Counted from the first letter of the stretch, positions 1 through 6,605 are shown. The stretch: 29,933 nt of DNA from JACZQZ01 sp046756945 (GCA_046756945.1 JBHHXI010000017.1:1-29933); one strand, 5' to 3'. Notes: generated from the letters alone by a model not told the origin. Numbers and translations are program-made.

Positions 1-372
1 GCCCTGTCCGACGCCGTGCACTACGGAGTGGAGCGCAAAGCAGTGCGTGAAGCCGTGACCCGGGTCGCCCTTACCCACCACCTGATCAGCCGCTACACCA
101 GCCTGGTGGCCATCGACGTCACGCCGGTCCGTCCCCGGGACGTCCCCCTCGAAAAACGCACCGTACCGCTCAACCTGCCCCGGGGATGGGACTACGGGAA
201 GGTCACCGGAGAGGCGGCCGTCCAGCCTGCCAGGTTCCAGGCAGGGCTGCTTCGCGACGCCGCCTTCGGGCTGCCGCAGACGGCCACGCCGGCGCAGCTG
301 AAGATGCTCCTTGGCGCCCTGGCGCTGGTGCTTTCCGGGCTGACCCTGTGGCTGTACCGCAGGCGGGCATGA
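1..372 (+). CDS. C-terminal part of a Gram-negative sortase target protein (5' end outside window)
   Basis: The reading frame is open from base 1 and ends at TGA 370-372, giving 123 residues. The C-terminus has a complete sorting signal: LPQTA (bases 271-285, residues 91-95), a hydrophobic segment of about 20 residues and a terminal RRRA. This is the LPXTG-type layout recognised by sortases. The next gene is a sortase whose ATG overlaps this stop (ATGA). In the known marine-proteobacterial sortase systems the single substrate encoded beside the enzyme is a large VIT plus von Willebrand factor A protein, so this is probably its tail. Those domains lie outside the window and cannot be confirmed. 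The likely location is the inner membrane or periplasm until sortase cleaves it. Confidence 0.8.
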   Translation, partial: ALSDAVHYGVERKAVREAVTRVALTHHLISRYTSLVAIDVTPVRPRDVPLEKRTVPLNLPRGWDYGKVTGEAAVQPARFQAGLLRDAAFGLPQTATPAQLKMLLGALALVLSGLTLWLYRRRA

Positions 373-953
373 GGCCCCGGCGTATCGCCGCCGGGGTTGT
401 CGCCGCCGGCCTCGCCGTGGCCGGACTCTGGCACCTGGGCGGCGGCGCATGGATATACGCCAAGGCGGCCCTGGCCCAGGTGCTCCTTGAAGACTCCTGG
501 GAGCGGACGCAAAAGGGCGACGGCAAGGTCCGGCCCTGGCCGTGGGCCGATACCTGGCCCGTCGCCCGCCTCCAGGTTCCCCGGCTGGAGGTGAGCGTCA
601 TCGTCTTAGAGGGCGCATCGGGCCGCACCCTGGCGTTCGGCCCGGGACACCACCAGGGGACCCCGTTGCCGGGGCGTCCCGGCAATACCCTCATCAGCGC
701 CCACCGCGACACCCACTTCCGGTTCCTCAAGGACCTTGCGCCGGGAGACGAAATCCGCGTCGAAGGCGCCGCGGGGACGCCGCGCCGCTACCGGGTCACC
801 GGCACCGCCATCGTCGACCGCCGGGAAGCGCGCCTTCCCGCCGATGACGACAGGCCCCGGCTTACCCTGGTTACCTGCTATCCCTTCGATGCCGTGGTCC
901 CCGGCGGACCACTCAGGTATCTGGTGTTCGCCGAGGCGGCGGCGCGGATTTAA
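369..953 (+). CDS. Class GN (Gram-negative) sortase
   Basis: This 194-residue cysteine transpeptidase has an N-terminal membrane anchor (about residues 6-26) and a sortase fold. The catalytic residues are visible: His112 in SAHRDTHF, Cys170 in TLVTCYPF and Arg183 in GPLRYLVF. It should cleave the sorting signal of the protein encoded immediately upstream and transfer it to an acceptor in the envelope; the acceptor in Gram-negative bacteria is not established. ATG 369 overlaps the upstream stop by four bases, so the pair is translationally coupled and dedicated. Longer in-frame starts (for example at 186) would run through the upstream gene and lack support. The length and motifs fit the marine proteobacterial sortase family. 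Confidence 0.9.
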   Translation: MRPRRIAAGVVAAGLAVAGLWHLGGGAWIYAKAALAQVLLEDSWERTQKGDGKVRPWPWADTWPVARLQVPRLEVSVIVLEGASGRTLAFGPGHHQGTPLPGRPGNTLISAHRDTHFRFLKDLAPGDEIRVEGAAGTPRRYRVTGTAIVDRREARLPADDDRPRLTLVTCYPFDAVVPGGPLRYLVFAEAAARI

Positions 954-1032
954 CCACCGGCGGGTGAGGCGGGGGAGGGCGCCGAGGTTCCTCCGTATTC
1001 GCCCCGGCGGGCAAACGTGGTAGGCTTGGACC

Positions 1033-1398
1033 ATGAGACGCTTGGCTCTTGCAATTACCCTGGCCGTCGGCCCGTTCGTTCTGGCATCCGGCGCCCGGGC
1101 CGGCGACCCGGAAAAAGGCCGGGAACTGGCGAACAAGCACTGCATTCGATGCCATGTGGTCGGCGACAACCCTTTCGCCGGCATCGACAGCACCCCGTCG
1201 TTCAGGTTTCTCACCAAACTGTCGGATTACGTGGAGCGCCTGCAGACCTTTTACCGGCGCAGTCCCCACCCGGTATTCGTCGAGGTGCCCGGCGTGCCCC
1301 GGCGCACGGAAATTCCGGCGTTCGTCGCCAAGTTCACCATCACCCCGGATAATATCGAGGACATCATCGCCTTCGTCAAAACCCTGGAAGGGAAATAG
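1033..1398 (+). CDS. Small periplasmic c-type cytochrome, single heme
   Basis: The 121-residue protein has a signal peptide (MRRLALAITLAVGPF..., predicted cleavage after ARA at residue 23) and one heme-attachment motif, CIRCH, with Cys37, Cys40 and proximal His41. It ends in a helix (NIEDIIAFVKTLEG) typical of cytochrome c domains. It probably carries electrons in the periplasm; the partner is unknown. There is no methionine after the start codon, so the usual distal Met ligand is missing. His79 in RSPHPVF is the most obvious alternative ligand. The gene stands alone between the sortase and a 250-bp gap, with no clear operon partner. Confidence 0.85.
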   Translation: MRRLALAITLAVGPFVLASGARAGDPEKGRELANKHCIRCHVVGDNPFAGIDSTPSFRFLTKLSDYVERLQTFYRRSPHPVFVEVPGVPRRTEIPAFVAKFTITPDNIEDIIAFVKTLEGK

Positions 1399-1564
1399 AA
1401 GGACGCCCCCCCGGCCGGACCGCCGTGGCGGTAGCAGGCGCCCCATCCGACGCGCCGCCTGACAATGAACCCGGCGCCGCGGCCGGCGGTCGGGCGGGCC
1501 GGCCGACGTGCCCGTCCAGATCTTCCCCGGCCGACCGCGCCGCCGGTTTTCCACGGGTGAAATC

Positions 1565-1641
1565 TGACAATTTTTGGCAGTAAATGGCGGTGAGGGTTGA
1601 TGTGCCCTCGCCCTGGGGGATAAACTGACAAAAAAAGACAT
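1565..1641. promoter_or_regulatory. Two copies of a CTGACAA-type 17-bp dyad upstream of the HTH gene
   Basis: At 1565-1581 the sequence CTGACAATTTTTGGCAG is an imperfect inverted repeat (CTGACAA / TTGGCAG around TTT). A weaker copy, CTGACAAAAAAAGACAT, lies at 1625-1641, 11 bases before the ATG at 1653. Two further copies lie inside the downstream gene at 2365-2381 (CTGACAAAACTGGACAG) and 2437-2453 (CTGCCAAAATTGGGCAG). The position suggests operator sites for the HTH protein encoded next. This is inference from repetition and placement only. Confidence 0.45.
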
Positions 1642-1652
1642 GGGGGGATGTC

Positions 1653-2660
1653 ATGGAAAAACCGACCCGGGTGGAAATCCCGGAGCATGGGCCCGACCGC
1701 TTCGGCGCCCAGGGCGGCACGCCGGAAACCCGAACCGAAAAAGAGGCACCGGACAATCCGCGGGCGAAAAGCGCCGGCGGCGCCGATGCCCCGCCTTATG
1801 GCGGGGAGGGGACCGGCGGCTCCAGCCGGTTCGAGCGCCTGGTGAACGAGGCCTGCGAGAACACCGATGAGAAGGCCCTGGAAGCGGCCGCCGCCGACGC
1901 CTATCCCCTGCCGGCGACGGTCGAGCAGGCGTGGGCGGAGTACCGCTTCATCCTGGACAAGGCCGTGGCCATCGACGAGCGCAACCCCGGCGCGACCCTT
2001 GGGCCGCCCATGGATGCCAGACGGCGGGTCATCGAAAGGCTGCTGCTCTCGGAGCTGCCCGCCGCCGGTTTCGCCGATCTCAAATGCCGCCTGATGTTCC
2101 TGCGCCACCGGCATGAAATCGAGATCTCCTACGACCCGGAAGCGAACGCGCCGCTTATCGATGCGCTTCTCTCCGATCTGGATCGGCTCGCCGCCAAGGC
2201 CACCGGGGGCGGGTCCGCGCCGCTTCGCCGTTCCAATGCGGACAAGCGCCGGGACGTCATGAAGTTCCTCCGCGATCCCGAGCGCCGCCAATGGTCCAAC
2301 CGGGAAATCGCCAGCCAGGCCGGTGTGTCGCCGCAGTCCGTCGCCAATCTCCGCAAGCGGTTGTCTGACAAAACTGGACAGAGCTTCAACACCCGGCGCA
2401 CGGTGTTCCGCAACGGCAAATTCTTTACCATGAGCACTGCCAAAATTGGGCAGAGCGGAAAGCCCGGCCCGGTGCGTCGGCCGCCGCCAGGCCCCGCGGG
2501 GCACGGACGACAGGCCGCACCCGGTGCGGATGCCGAGGGTGCCCGGCCCTTCCAGGGGACGAGCATCAAAAGGCCCTTGCGCGAGCAGCTTAACGAGCAG
2601 TTGAAGCGGCGCCTGAAAGAATATTACGCGGCGCGCGAACGCCTGTCTCCGCGGCCGTAG
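1653..2660 (+). CDS. Helix-turn-helix protein of accessory (plasmid/phage-like) type, function unknown
   Basis: The protein has 335 residues. Residues 1-55 are charged and low in complexity. Residues 55-185 are helical with no recognised fold. A helix-turn-helix follows at about 190-235, with the core WSNREIASQAGVSPQSVANL and then RKRLSDKTGQ. The segment RNGKFFTMSTAKIGQ follows the pattern 'DGK.Y.M.TANIGK' seen after the HTH of many ParB-like and plasmid- or phage-associated DNA-binding proteins. The C-terminal 60 residues are basic and proline-rich, then helical. ATG 1653 has a GGGGGGA ribosome site at 1642-1648. The stop TAG (2658-2660) is also the first three bases of a MITE-like element, so the original C-terminus may have been cut. 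A DNA-binding role is well supported; the biological function is not. Confidence 0.75.
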   Translation: MEKPTRVEIPEHGPDRFGAQGGTPETRTEKEAPDNPRAKSAGGADAPPYGGEGTGGSSRFERLVNEACENTDEKALEAAAADAYPLPATVEQAWAEYRFILDKAVAIDERNPGATLGPPMDARRRVIERLLLSELPAAGFADLKCRLMFLRHRHEIEISYDPEANAPLIDALLSDLDRLAAKATGGGSAPLRRSNADKRRDVMKFLRDPERRQWSNREIASQAGVSPQSVANLRKRLSDKTGQSFNTRRTVFRNGKFFTMSTAKIGQSGKPGPVRRPPPGPAGHGRQAAPGADAEGARPFQGTSIKRPLREQLNEQLKRRLKEYYAARERLSPRP

Positions 2661-2834
2661 CAGGCTGCCGAAAAACCGCCCCTGGGCCGTCGTATCCTTC
2701 GAGACGCCGCCTTTCGGGCGGCTCCTCAGGATGAGGATCTCATGGTGTCGAACACGTATCCCTCATGCCGGGGAGGCGCGGCGCGCCGTCTCGACGCAAA
2801 GGCACCAGCAGCGCCCTTTTTCAGCGGCCCGCCA
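2658..2834 (+). mobile_element. MITE-like non-autonomous element, copy 1 (177 bp)
   Basis: The element starts TAGCAGGCTGCCGAAAAA and ends TTTTTCAGCGGCCCGCCA, a slightly decayed terminal inverted repeat. Inside are two inverted sub-units built on CTTCGAGACG, a short GC hairpin and CTCCTCAGGATGAGG. The whole element matches the reverse complement of 7655-7833 nearly end to end. It has no coding capacity. Internal segments of the CTTCGAGACG...CCTCAGGATGAGG kind are common as dispersed palindromes in alphaproteobacterial genomes. The end sequences resemble those of transposase-encoded IS elements (possibly IS1182-like), but this was not checked. Confidence 0.8.
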
Positions 2835-2946
2835 GGCGGGCCGGGACGATGTCTATCAAATATGGTTAGTTTGAACGGCCCCGTTCGGGGAAACCGGGCC
2901 GCGGGTGGCGCCGCGAAATCCCGTCATGCCGAATCCCCGGGCGCCC

Positions 2947-3279
2947 TCAGTCCCTCGCCGGCAGCCCCTCGGCGACACTGTCGGCGAGGGTAAAGACGCC
3001 GTCCAGCCGGGCCAGCTTGAGTACCCGCAACACCGTCTCCCCGACGGCGGCGAGGACGAAGGTCCCCTCCCTGTTGCGCGCGCCCTGATAGGCCTCGAGA
3101 AAGGTGGCAATGCCGGAACTGTCGATCACGGCGACGCCCGACATATCGACGACGACGGCAGGCTTGCGGGACACGCAGTCCAACAACAACGCCCGCACCT
3201 CGGCCGAGCACTCGAGATCGATGTCCCCCTCGAAGGCGATGACGATGGCGCCGCCTTCGTCGGTGAGCCGGTATCGCAT
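2947..3279 (-). CDS. STAS-domain anti-sigma factor antagonist (SpoIIAA-like)
   Basis: This 110-residue protein consists of a single STAS domain. Residues 12-20 (IVIAFEGDI) form the first strand, and the conserved phosphorylation loop VIDSSGIATF is at residues 51-60. Proteins of this family are regulated by phosphorylation of a serine in DSSG by a cognate kinase and bind an anti-sigma factor or similar partner when unphosphorylated. No kinase, phosphatase or sigma factor is encoded nearby, so the partner lies elsewhere. The start chosen is ATG at 3279, preceded by GGGGAAGG. Longer in-frame starts (to 3456) add 59 low-complexity residues and are unlikely. The gene is monocistronic. Confidence 0.85.
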   Translation of the reverse strand: MRYRLTDEGGAIVIAFEGDIDLECSAEVRALLLDCVSRKPAVVVDMSGVAVIDSSGIATFLEAYQGARNREGTFVLAAVGETVLRVLKLARLDGVFTLADSVAEGLPARD

Positions 3280-3436
3280 GGCGCCATGCCTTCCCCGTCT
3301 GTCACCGGGCGCGGGCCCATTATGCCCGATTGTTCCGGCAAAGGGTAAATGCCTCTTCACGGGCGGCTCCCGGCCAGGATATCCCCCGTGACGAACGGGT
3401 GGTGGCCGCATGGCCATGGGGGCCCGGCCGCCAACG

Positions 3437-3510
3437 CCCCGGCCAGGGGTTTTCAAATCCCGATTTCAAATTCCCCGGACCCCAATCGTCGGGTTCACGG
3501 GGCCGCCGTT
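3437..3510 (+). repeat. Decayed copy of a dispersed hairpin repeat
   Basis: Bases from 3437 read CCCCGGCCAGGGG, then TTTTCAAA, then TCCCCGGACCCCAAT and CGGGTTCACGGGG. They align in order with the reverse complement of the hairpin-rich repeat at 26434-26530 (CCCCGGCCAGGGG, ATTTCAA, TCCCCTGGACCCCAAT, CGGGTTCCAAGGG). The 12 bases ATCCCGATTTCA appear to be an insertion here. The copy no longer forms the clean hairpins of the other one. Coordinates of the right end are approximate. Confidence 0.55.
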
Positions 3511-3601
3511 GGCGGACATCAAATCGACCCTTTGGCCTTTGTGGTTCACGGGGTGACAGCCCGGAAATTTCTGCCTTGCGCGGGACCCCTTCATCGGCGC
3601 T

Positions 3602-3617
3602 TGGCACGGTCCTTGCT
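3602..3617 (+). promoter_or_regulatory. Sigma54 (RpoN) -24/-12 promoter
   Basis: TGGCACGGTCCTTGCT (3602-3617) matches the sigma54 consensus TGGCAC-N5-TTGCW at every defined position. GG is at 3603-3604 and GC at 3615-3616, with the required ten bases between them. Transcription would start at about 3627-3629 on the plus strand, which is the first base of a long hairpin and 100 bases before an intrinsic terminator. No protein-coding gene starts nearby. An 11-bp direct repeat, GGTTCACGGGG, lies 51 bp apart at 3492-3502 and 3543-3553, at enhancer distance, although the first copy sits in a decayed dispersed repeat. Confidence 0.75.
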
Positions 3618-3627
3618 GGAATATGGC

Positions 3628-3756
3628 CGGCAACCCCGGCGGCCTGGTCGACCCTCCTCCCCCCCCCCGCCACCAGCCCAGGCCGCCGGGTTGCCATTTC
3701 CTCGACCTTCCTCCAGCGCCGTACGAGGGCCAGTACGTGGTACAGGCCCTCTTTTT
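3628..3756 (+). ncRNA. Predicted sigma54-dependent small RNA with an anti-Shine-Dalgarno loop
   Basis: The predicted transcript is about 128 nt. It opens with a long hairpin: arm 3629-3647 (GGCAACCCCGGCGGCCTGG) pairs with 3678-3695 (CCAGGCCGCCGGGTTGCC), giving 18 base pairs and one bulged C. The 30-base loop (3648-3677) contains CCTCCTCCC (3653-3661) inside a run of C (3659-3668). A single-stranded linker (3696-3726) has another CCTTCCTCC. The transcript ends at a terminator, 3727-3756. CCUCCUCCC in a hairpin loop is the hallmark of the alphaproteobacterial 'cuckoo' RNAs, thought to bind ribosome sites. A sigma54 promoter for one is, as far as I know, unusual. No open reading frame here looks real. 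Confidence 0.65.
3727..3756 (+). terminator. Rho-independent terminator of the predicted small RNA
   Basis: GGGCCAGTAC (3727-3736) pairs with GTACAGGCCC (3740-3749) around the loop GTG, ten positions with one A-A mismatch, followed by TCTTTTT (3750-3756). It faces the same way as the sigma54 promoter and is the clearest intrinsic terminator in the window. Confidence 0.85.
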
Positions 3757-4061
3757 GCCCGGATTACAGGGCCTTGGGGAGACGACGGCGGGGCGGCGGC
3801 GAAAACCTGTCGCCGCCCGGCCGTGTCGCGGACATGGATTTCGCCGGGCCGTCCGTACCCGCCCGGATCGGGCCGGCGGCCCCTGGCGTATCCATGCGGG
3901 CGGCCGGCGAATTCGCAGTTTGGGTCGCAAAATCGGGACGCCCTCGCAAATTGGAGCGCCGGGGTCCGGCGGCGGTCCCGGGGAACGATGACTCCGGCCC
4001 CCTGGTACTGTAATTAAGCCCCCGCAGCGAAACACCGGCAGGATTGCGAAAGGGGGAGGCC
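3757..4061. other. Gene-free stretch between the small RNA and cutA
   Basis: About 300 bases with no convincing coding region on either strand; the open frames crossing it lack ribosome sites and recognisable protein. It has one GC hairpin (GGGCGGCG at about 3793 pairing with CGCCGCCC near 3820). The last bases carry the cutA ribosome site GGGGGAGG at 4052-4059. No clear sigma70-type promoter was recognised. Confidence 0.5.
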
Positions 4062-4376
4062 ATGACGTTCGCCACCATCTACATCACGGCGGCATCGCGG
4101 GACGAGGCGCTGACCATCGGCCGCGCCGTGGTCGAGGCCCGGCTCGCCGCGTGCGCCAACGTGTTTCCCGGGATTACGTCGGTCTATTGGTGGGAGGGGT
4201 CCCGGCAGGAAGACAGCGAGGCGGCCTTGATCCTCAAGACGCGCCAGGACCTGGTGGACCAGGTGGTCGCCAAGGTCAAGGAGCTCCACAGCTATGAATG
4301 CCCGTGCGTGGTGGCGCTTCCCATCGCCGGGGGAAACAAGGACTTCCTCGACTGGATTTCCAAGGAAACCAGGTAA
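4062..4376 (+). CDS. cutA: CutA family divalent-cation tolerance protein
   Basis: This 104-residue protein spans the entire CutA1 domain, a trimeric ferredoxin-like fold linked to copper and other divalent metal tolerance and sometimes to signalling. Family motifs are clear: ATIYITAASRDEALTIGRAVVE at the start, RLAACANVFPGITSVYWWEG, then EAALILKTRQDLVDQV and ELHSYECPCVVALPI, ending in FLDWISKET. The ATG at 4062 follows GGGGGAGG closely (two bases); a TTG at 4044 is less likely. It is convergent with the response regulator gene, only 18 bases away. Its ribosome site is exactly complementary to CCTCCCCC in the loop of the small RNA predicted upstream, which may or may not matter. Confidence 0.92.
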   Translation: MTFATIYITAASRDEALTIGRAVVEARLAACANVFPGITSVYWWEGSRQEDSEAALILKTRQDLVDQVVAKVKELHSYECPCVVALPIAGGNKDFLDWISKETR

Positions 4377-4394
4377 CACGTTGATAGTGAAACA

Positions 4395-5315
4395 TTATTT
4401 TTTGCCGACCGAGTTCAAAATGTCGCCGGCCGCAGGGGCCGTGCCGGTGTCGAATCCGGTCCGGATGGCCTGCGACAGCGGGGCCAGCAGCTTGACATCC
4501 TTGCTCTCGGGGCTGTCCCCGGCGGCGCGGATGTCGGTGGTGACCTTGATAAGCGACTGGCACAGTTCCGACACATGGTCGTATTTCGTGCCGGCCATGC
4601 GGCGGCGGCTGTCCTCGGCCACATAGAAAAGCCGCGTCAGGAACTGTTGCACCGGTTCATCGACGACGCCCCTTTCCAGGTCGGGTACGATCTTATCCAC
4701 CAGAGAGGTGATCTGGGCCGCGTGCCGTTCCAGCTTGCGCAGGTTGACGTCGGCGATGGCCTTGTCGATGGCCCGCTGAATGGCCTCAATCTCCTTCTTT
4801 CGCCCGGTGGCTTTCACTTTCAGGCTGTTGGGCACCTCCAGCATGGGAAAATCGCTTTTCCGCTTGCCTTCCTTGCGCCGGTCCGGGCCGACGTAATCGC
4901 TGGTCACGACGAAGGGCTTGCGTTCGCGGATCAGGATGTCGATGTGTTCCAGCACCTGGGCCGCGGAAAGGGGCTTGGCGAGCAGGGCGTCGGCCCCGCA
5001 CTCGATCACCTTTTTGACCACGTCCGGGGTCGGGTTGCCGGTCAGCGCGATCACCGGAATGAACGGGTTCGTCCCGATCTCGTGGTGCCGGATCCCATGA
5101 ATCAGCTCGCAGAAATCGCCATCGGGAAGTTCGCTCTCGGCAATCAGAAGATCGGGCATGGAAACGACCAGTGCGTCGCGCAATTCCGTCAGCTTCTTGC
5201 CAAGCCGCAGGTCGCGGAATCCGGTGTCGTAAAGAACGTTGCGGATGCTTTGCCGGGCATTGTGGTCCGGGTCCACCAACAACACATCGACAAGGTCGAG
5301 ATTCAGCTTATCCAT
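4395..5315 (-). CDS. Response-regulator receiver protein with helical C-terminus and Glu at the phosphoacceptor site
   Basis: The protein has 306 residues from ATG 5315; a start at 5372 would add 19 unlikely residues. Residues 8-130 form a receiver domain: VLLVDPDHNAR supplies the acidic pair, LALTGNP-type Thr92 (VIALTGNP) and Lys114 (LLAKPLS) are present. The position that normally holds the phosphorylated Asp (PDLxxxD..LP) is Glu60 in PDLLIAESELPDGD; the codon is GAG. After a GPDRR segment the remaining 170 residues are predicted helical, with no output domain I recognise. The gene lies downstream of ispDF on the same strand, 123 bases away. It might act as a constitutive or phosphorylation-independent scaffold. 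Confidence 0.85.
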   Translation of the reverse strand: MDKLNLDLVDVLLVDPDHNARQSIRNVLYDTGFRDLRLGKKLTELRDALVVSMPDLLIAESELPDGDFCELIHGIRHHEIGTNPFIPVIALTGNPTPDVVKKVIECGADALLAKPLSAAQVLEHIDILIRERKPFVVTSDYVGPDRRKEGKRKSDFPMLEVPNSLKVKATGRKKEIEAIQRAIDKAIADVNLRKLERHAAQITSLVDKIVPDLERGVVDEPVQQFLTRLFYVAEDSRRRMAGTKYDHVSELCQSLIKVTTDIRAAGDSPESKDVKLLAPLSQAIRTGFDTGTAPAAGDILNSVGKK

Positions 5316-5438
5316 CACCAGGGAACCGTCCTTCTCGGGGCACGCGGGGCATGGCCCGGGTCCCGCCGCCATCCCGGCGCGCCCGTACCCCTTGATTTAG
5401 AGTCGTCGATCCTGTTTTGCCATCCAGCCGCGCCGATG

Positions 5439-6605
5439 TCACGGGGCAACCGGCAAGGGAAACGGCAGGCGCACGCTGGCCACCGCCTGCGCCGCGATTC
5501 CCTCGCCGTGGCCGATAAAACCGACCTCGTCCGTCGTCGTCGCCTTGACGCTCACCTGCCCCACGGACAGGCCGAGTATGTCCGCGATGCGGGCCGTCAT
5601 GGCGGCGCGATGGGGACCGATCCTAGGCTTTTCGCATATCAGGGTCACGTCCAAGTTGGTGATCGTGCCGCCGCTTTCGGCGACGAGTTCGCCGGCCCGG
5701 CGCAGGAAGGTATCCGAGGGCGCGTCCCGCCACGCCGGGTCGTCGGGCGAGAAATGGCTGCCGATGTCCTCCGCGGCGATGGCGCCGAGCAGCGCGTCGG
5801 TCAGGGAATGCAGACCCACATCGGCATCGGAATGGCCCTCCAGGCCGGCGTCGAAAGGAACCCGCACGCCGCACAGCATGACATGATCGCCGGGGCCGAA
5901 GCGGTGCACGTCGAACCCGAAGCCCGCCCGCGTCTCGGCGCCGGCAAGGTGCCGTTGAACGCGGCGCAGGTCATCGTCGGTCGTCACTTTGACGTTATCC
6001 TCGTCGCCGGCGACGATGGCCACGGCGAGGCCGGCCCGCTCGGCAATGGCGGCGTCGTCGGTGAGTCCGGCGCCGGCGTGCTGGCGATGGGCCGCCAGGA
6101 TGTCGGCAAAGCGGAAGCCCTGGGGGGTTTGCGCCCGCCACAGGTTCTCGCGGTCCACGGTGCCGGCGACCAGGGCGCCGGCGCCGCGTTTCAGGGTATC
6201 GCTGACGGGAAGCGCGGGGATGGCCCCCGGCACCGTGTCGAGCGCCGCCAGAACCCGCGAGATGAGCCCTTGCGTAATCAACGGCCGCGCCGCGTCGTGG
6301 ATCAAAACCCGCCCGGGCGCCGACCCGGCCAGGCTCTCCAGGCCCAGGCGCACCGATTCCTGGCGGGTGGCGCCGCCCAACACCGGCTCCAGAAGGTCCA
6401 GCCCCTCGGCCGCCGCGGCGAACAGGTCCGCGTGATCGGGATCGATGACGGGGCGCACGGCGTCCACCTGCGCATGTCCGGCAAAGGAGAGCAGGGCGCA
6501 CCGCACCATGGGCATGCCGCCCACCGCCCGGTACTGTTTCGGCACCTCGCCGCCCACGCGCTGCCCCCGTCCGGCGGCGAGGACCAAGGCCACGCACCCG
6601 CTCAT
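5439..6605 (-). CDS. ispDF: Bifunctional IspD/IspF enzyme of isoprenoid (MEP) pathway
   Basis: This is a 388-residue fusion. Residues 1-225 are IspD, 2-C-methyl-D-erythritol 4-phosphate cytidylyltransferase, with the nucleotide-binding start LVLAAGRGQRVGGEVPKQY and VLIHDAARPLI. Residues 227-388 are IspF, 2-C-methyl-D-erythritol 2,4-cyclodiphosphate synthase, with zinc ligands Asp232 and His234 in GFDVHRF and His266 in DADVGLHSLTD, plus VSVKATTTDEVGFIGHGEGI near the end. The two enzymes catalyse steps three and five of the non-mevalonate pathway in the cytoplasm. The fused form is typical of alphaproteobacteria. ATG 6605 fits the IspD N-terminus; the upstream 13 codons add nothing recognisable. 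Confidence 0.97.
   Translation of the reverse strand: MSGCVALVLAAGRGQRVGGEVPKQYRAVGGMPMVRCALLSFAGHAQVDAVRPVIDPDHADLFAAAAEGLDLLEPVLGGATRQESVRLGLESLAGSAPGRVLIHDAARPLITQGLISRVLAALDTVPGAIPALPVSDTLKRGAGALVAGTVDRENLWRAQTPQGFRFADILAAHRQHAGAGLTDDAAIAERAGLAVAIVAGDEDNVKVTTDDDLRRVQRHLAGAETRAGFGFDVHRFGPGDHVMLCGVRVPFDAGLEGHSDADVGLHSLTDALLGAIAAEDIGSHFSPDDPAWRDAPSDTFLRRAGELVAESGGTITNLDVTLICEKPRIGPHRAAMTARIADILGLSVGQVSVKATTTDEVGFIGHGEGIAAQAVASVRLPFPLPVAP

Noticed and set aside
1455..1470. Further CTGACAA operator copy after the cytochrome gene
   Set aside because: Only the left half-site is present; the right half does not match.
3515..3530. IHF site near CATCAAATCG
   Set aside because: Only the ATCAA half matches; the TTR part of the consensus is absent at the right spacing.
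3543..3561. NifA-type TGT-N10-ACA enhancer site before the sigma54 promoter
   Set aside because: TGT and ACA are present here but 13 bases apart rather than 10.
3349..4017. Long open frames on both strands across 3320-4035
   Set aside because: They are GC-driven, proline/arginine/glycine-rich, lack ribosome sites and overlap the promoter, hairpin and terminator of the predicted small RNA.
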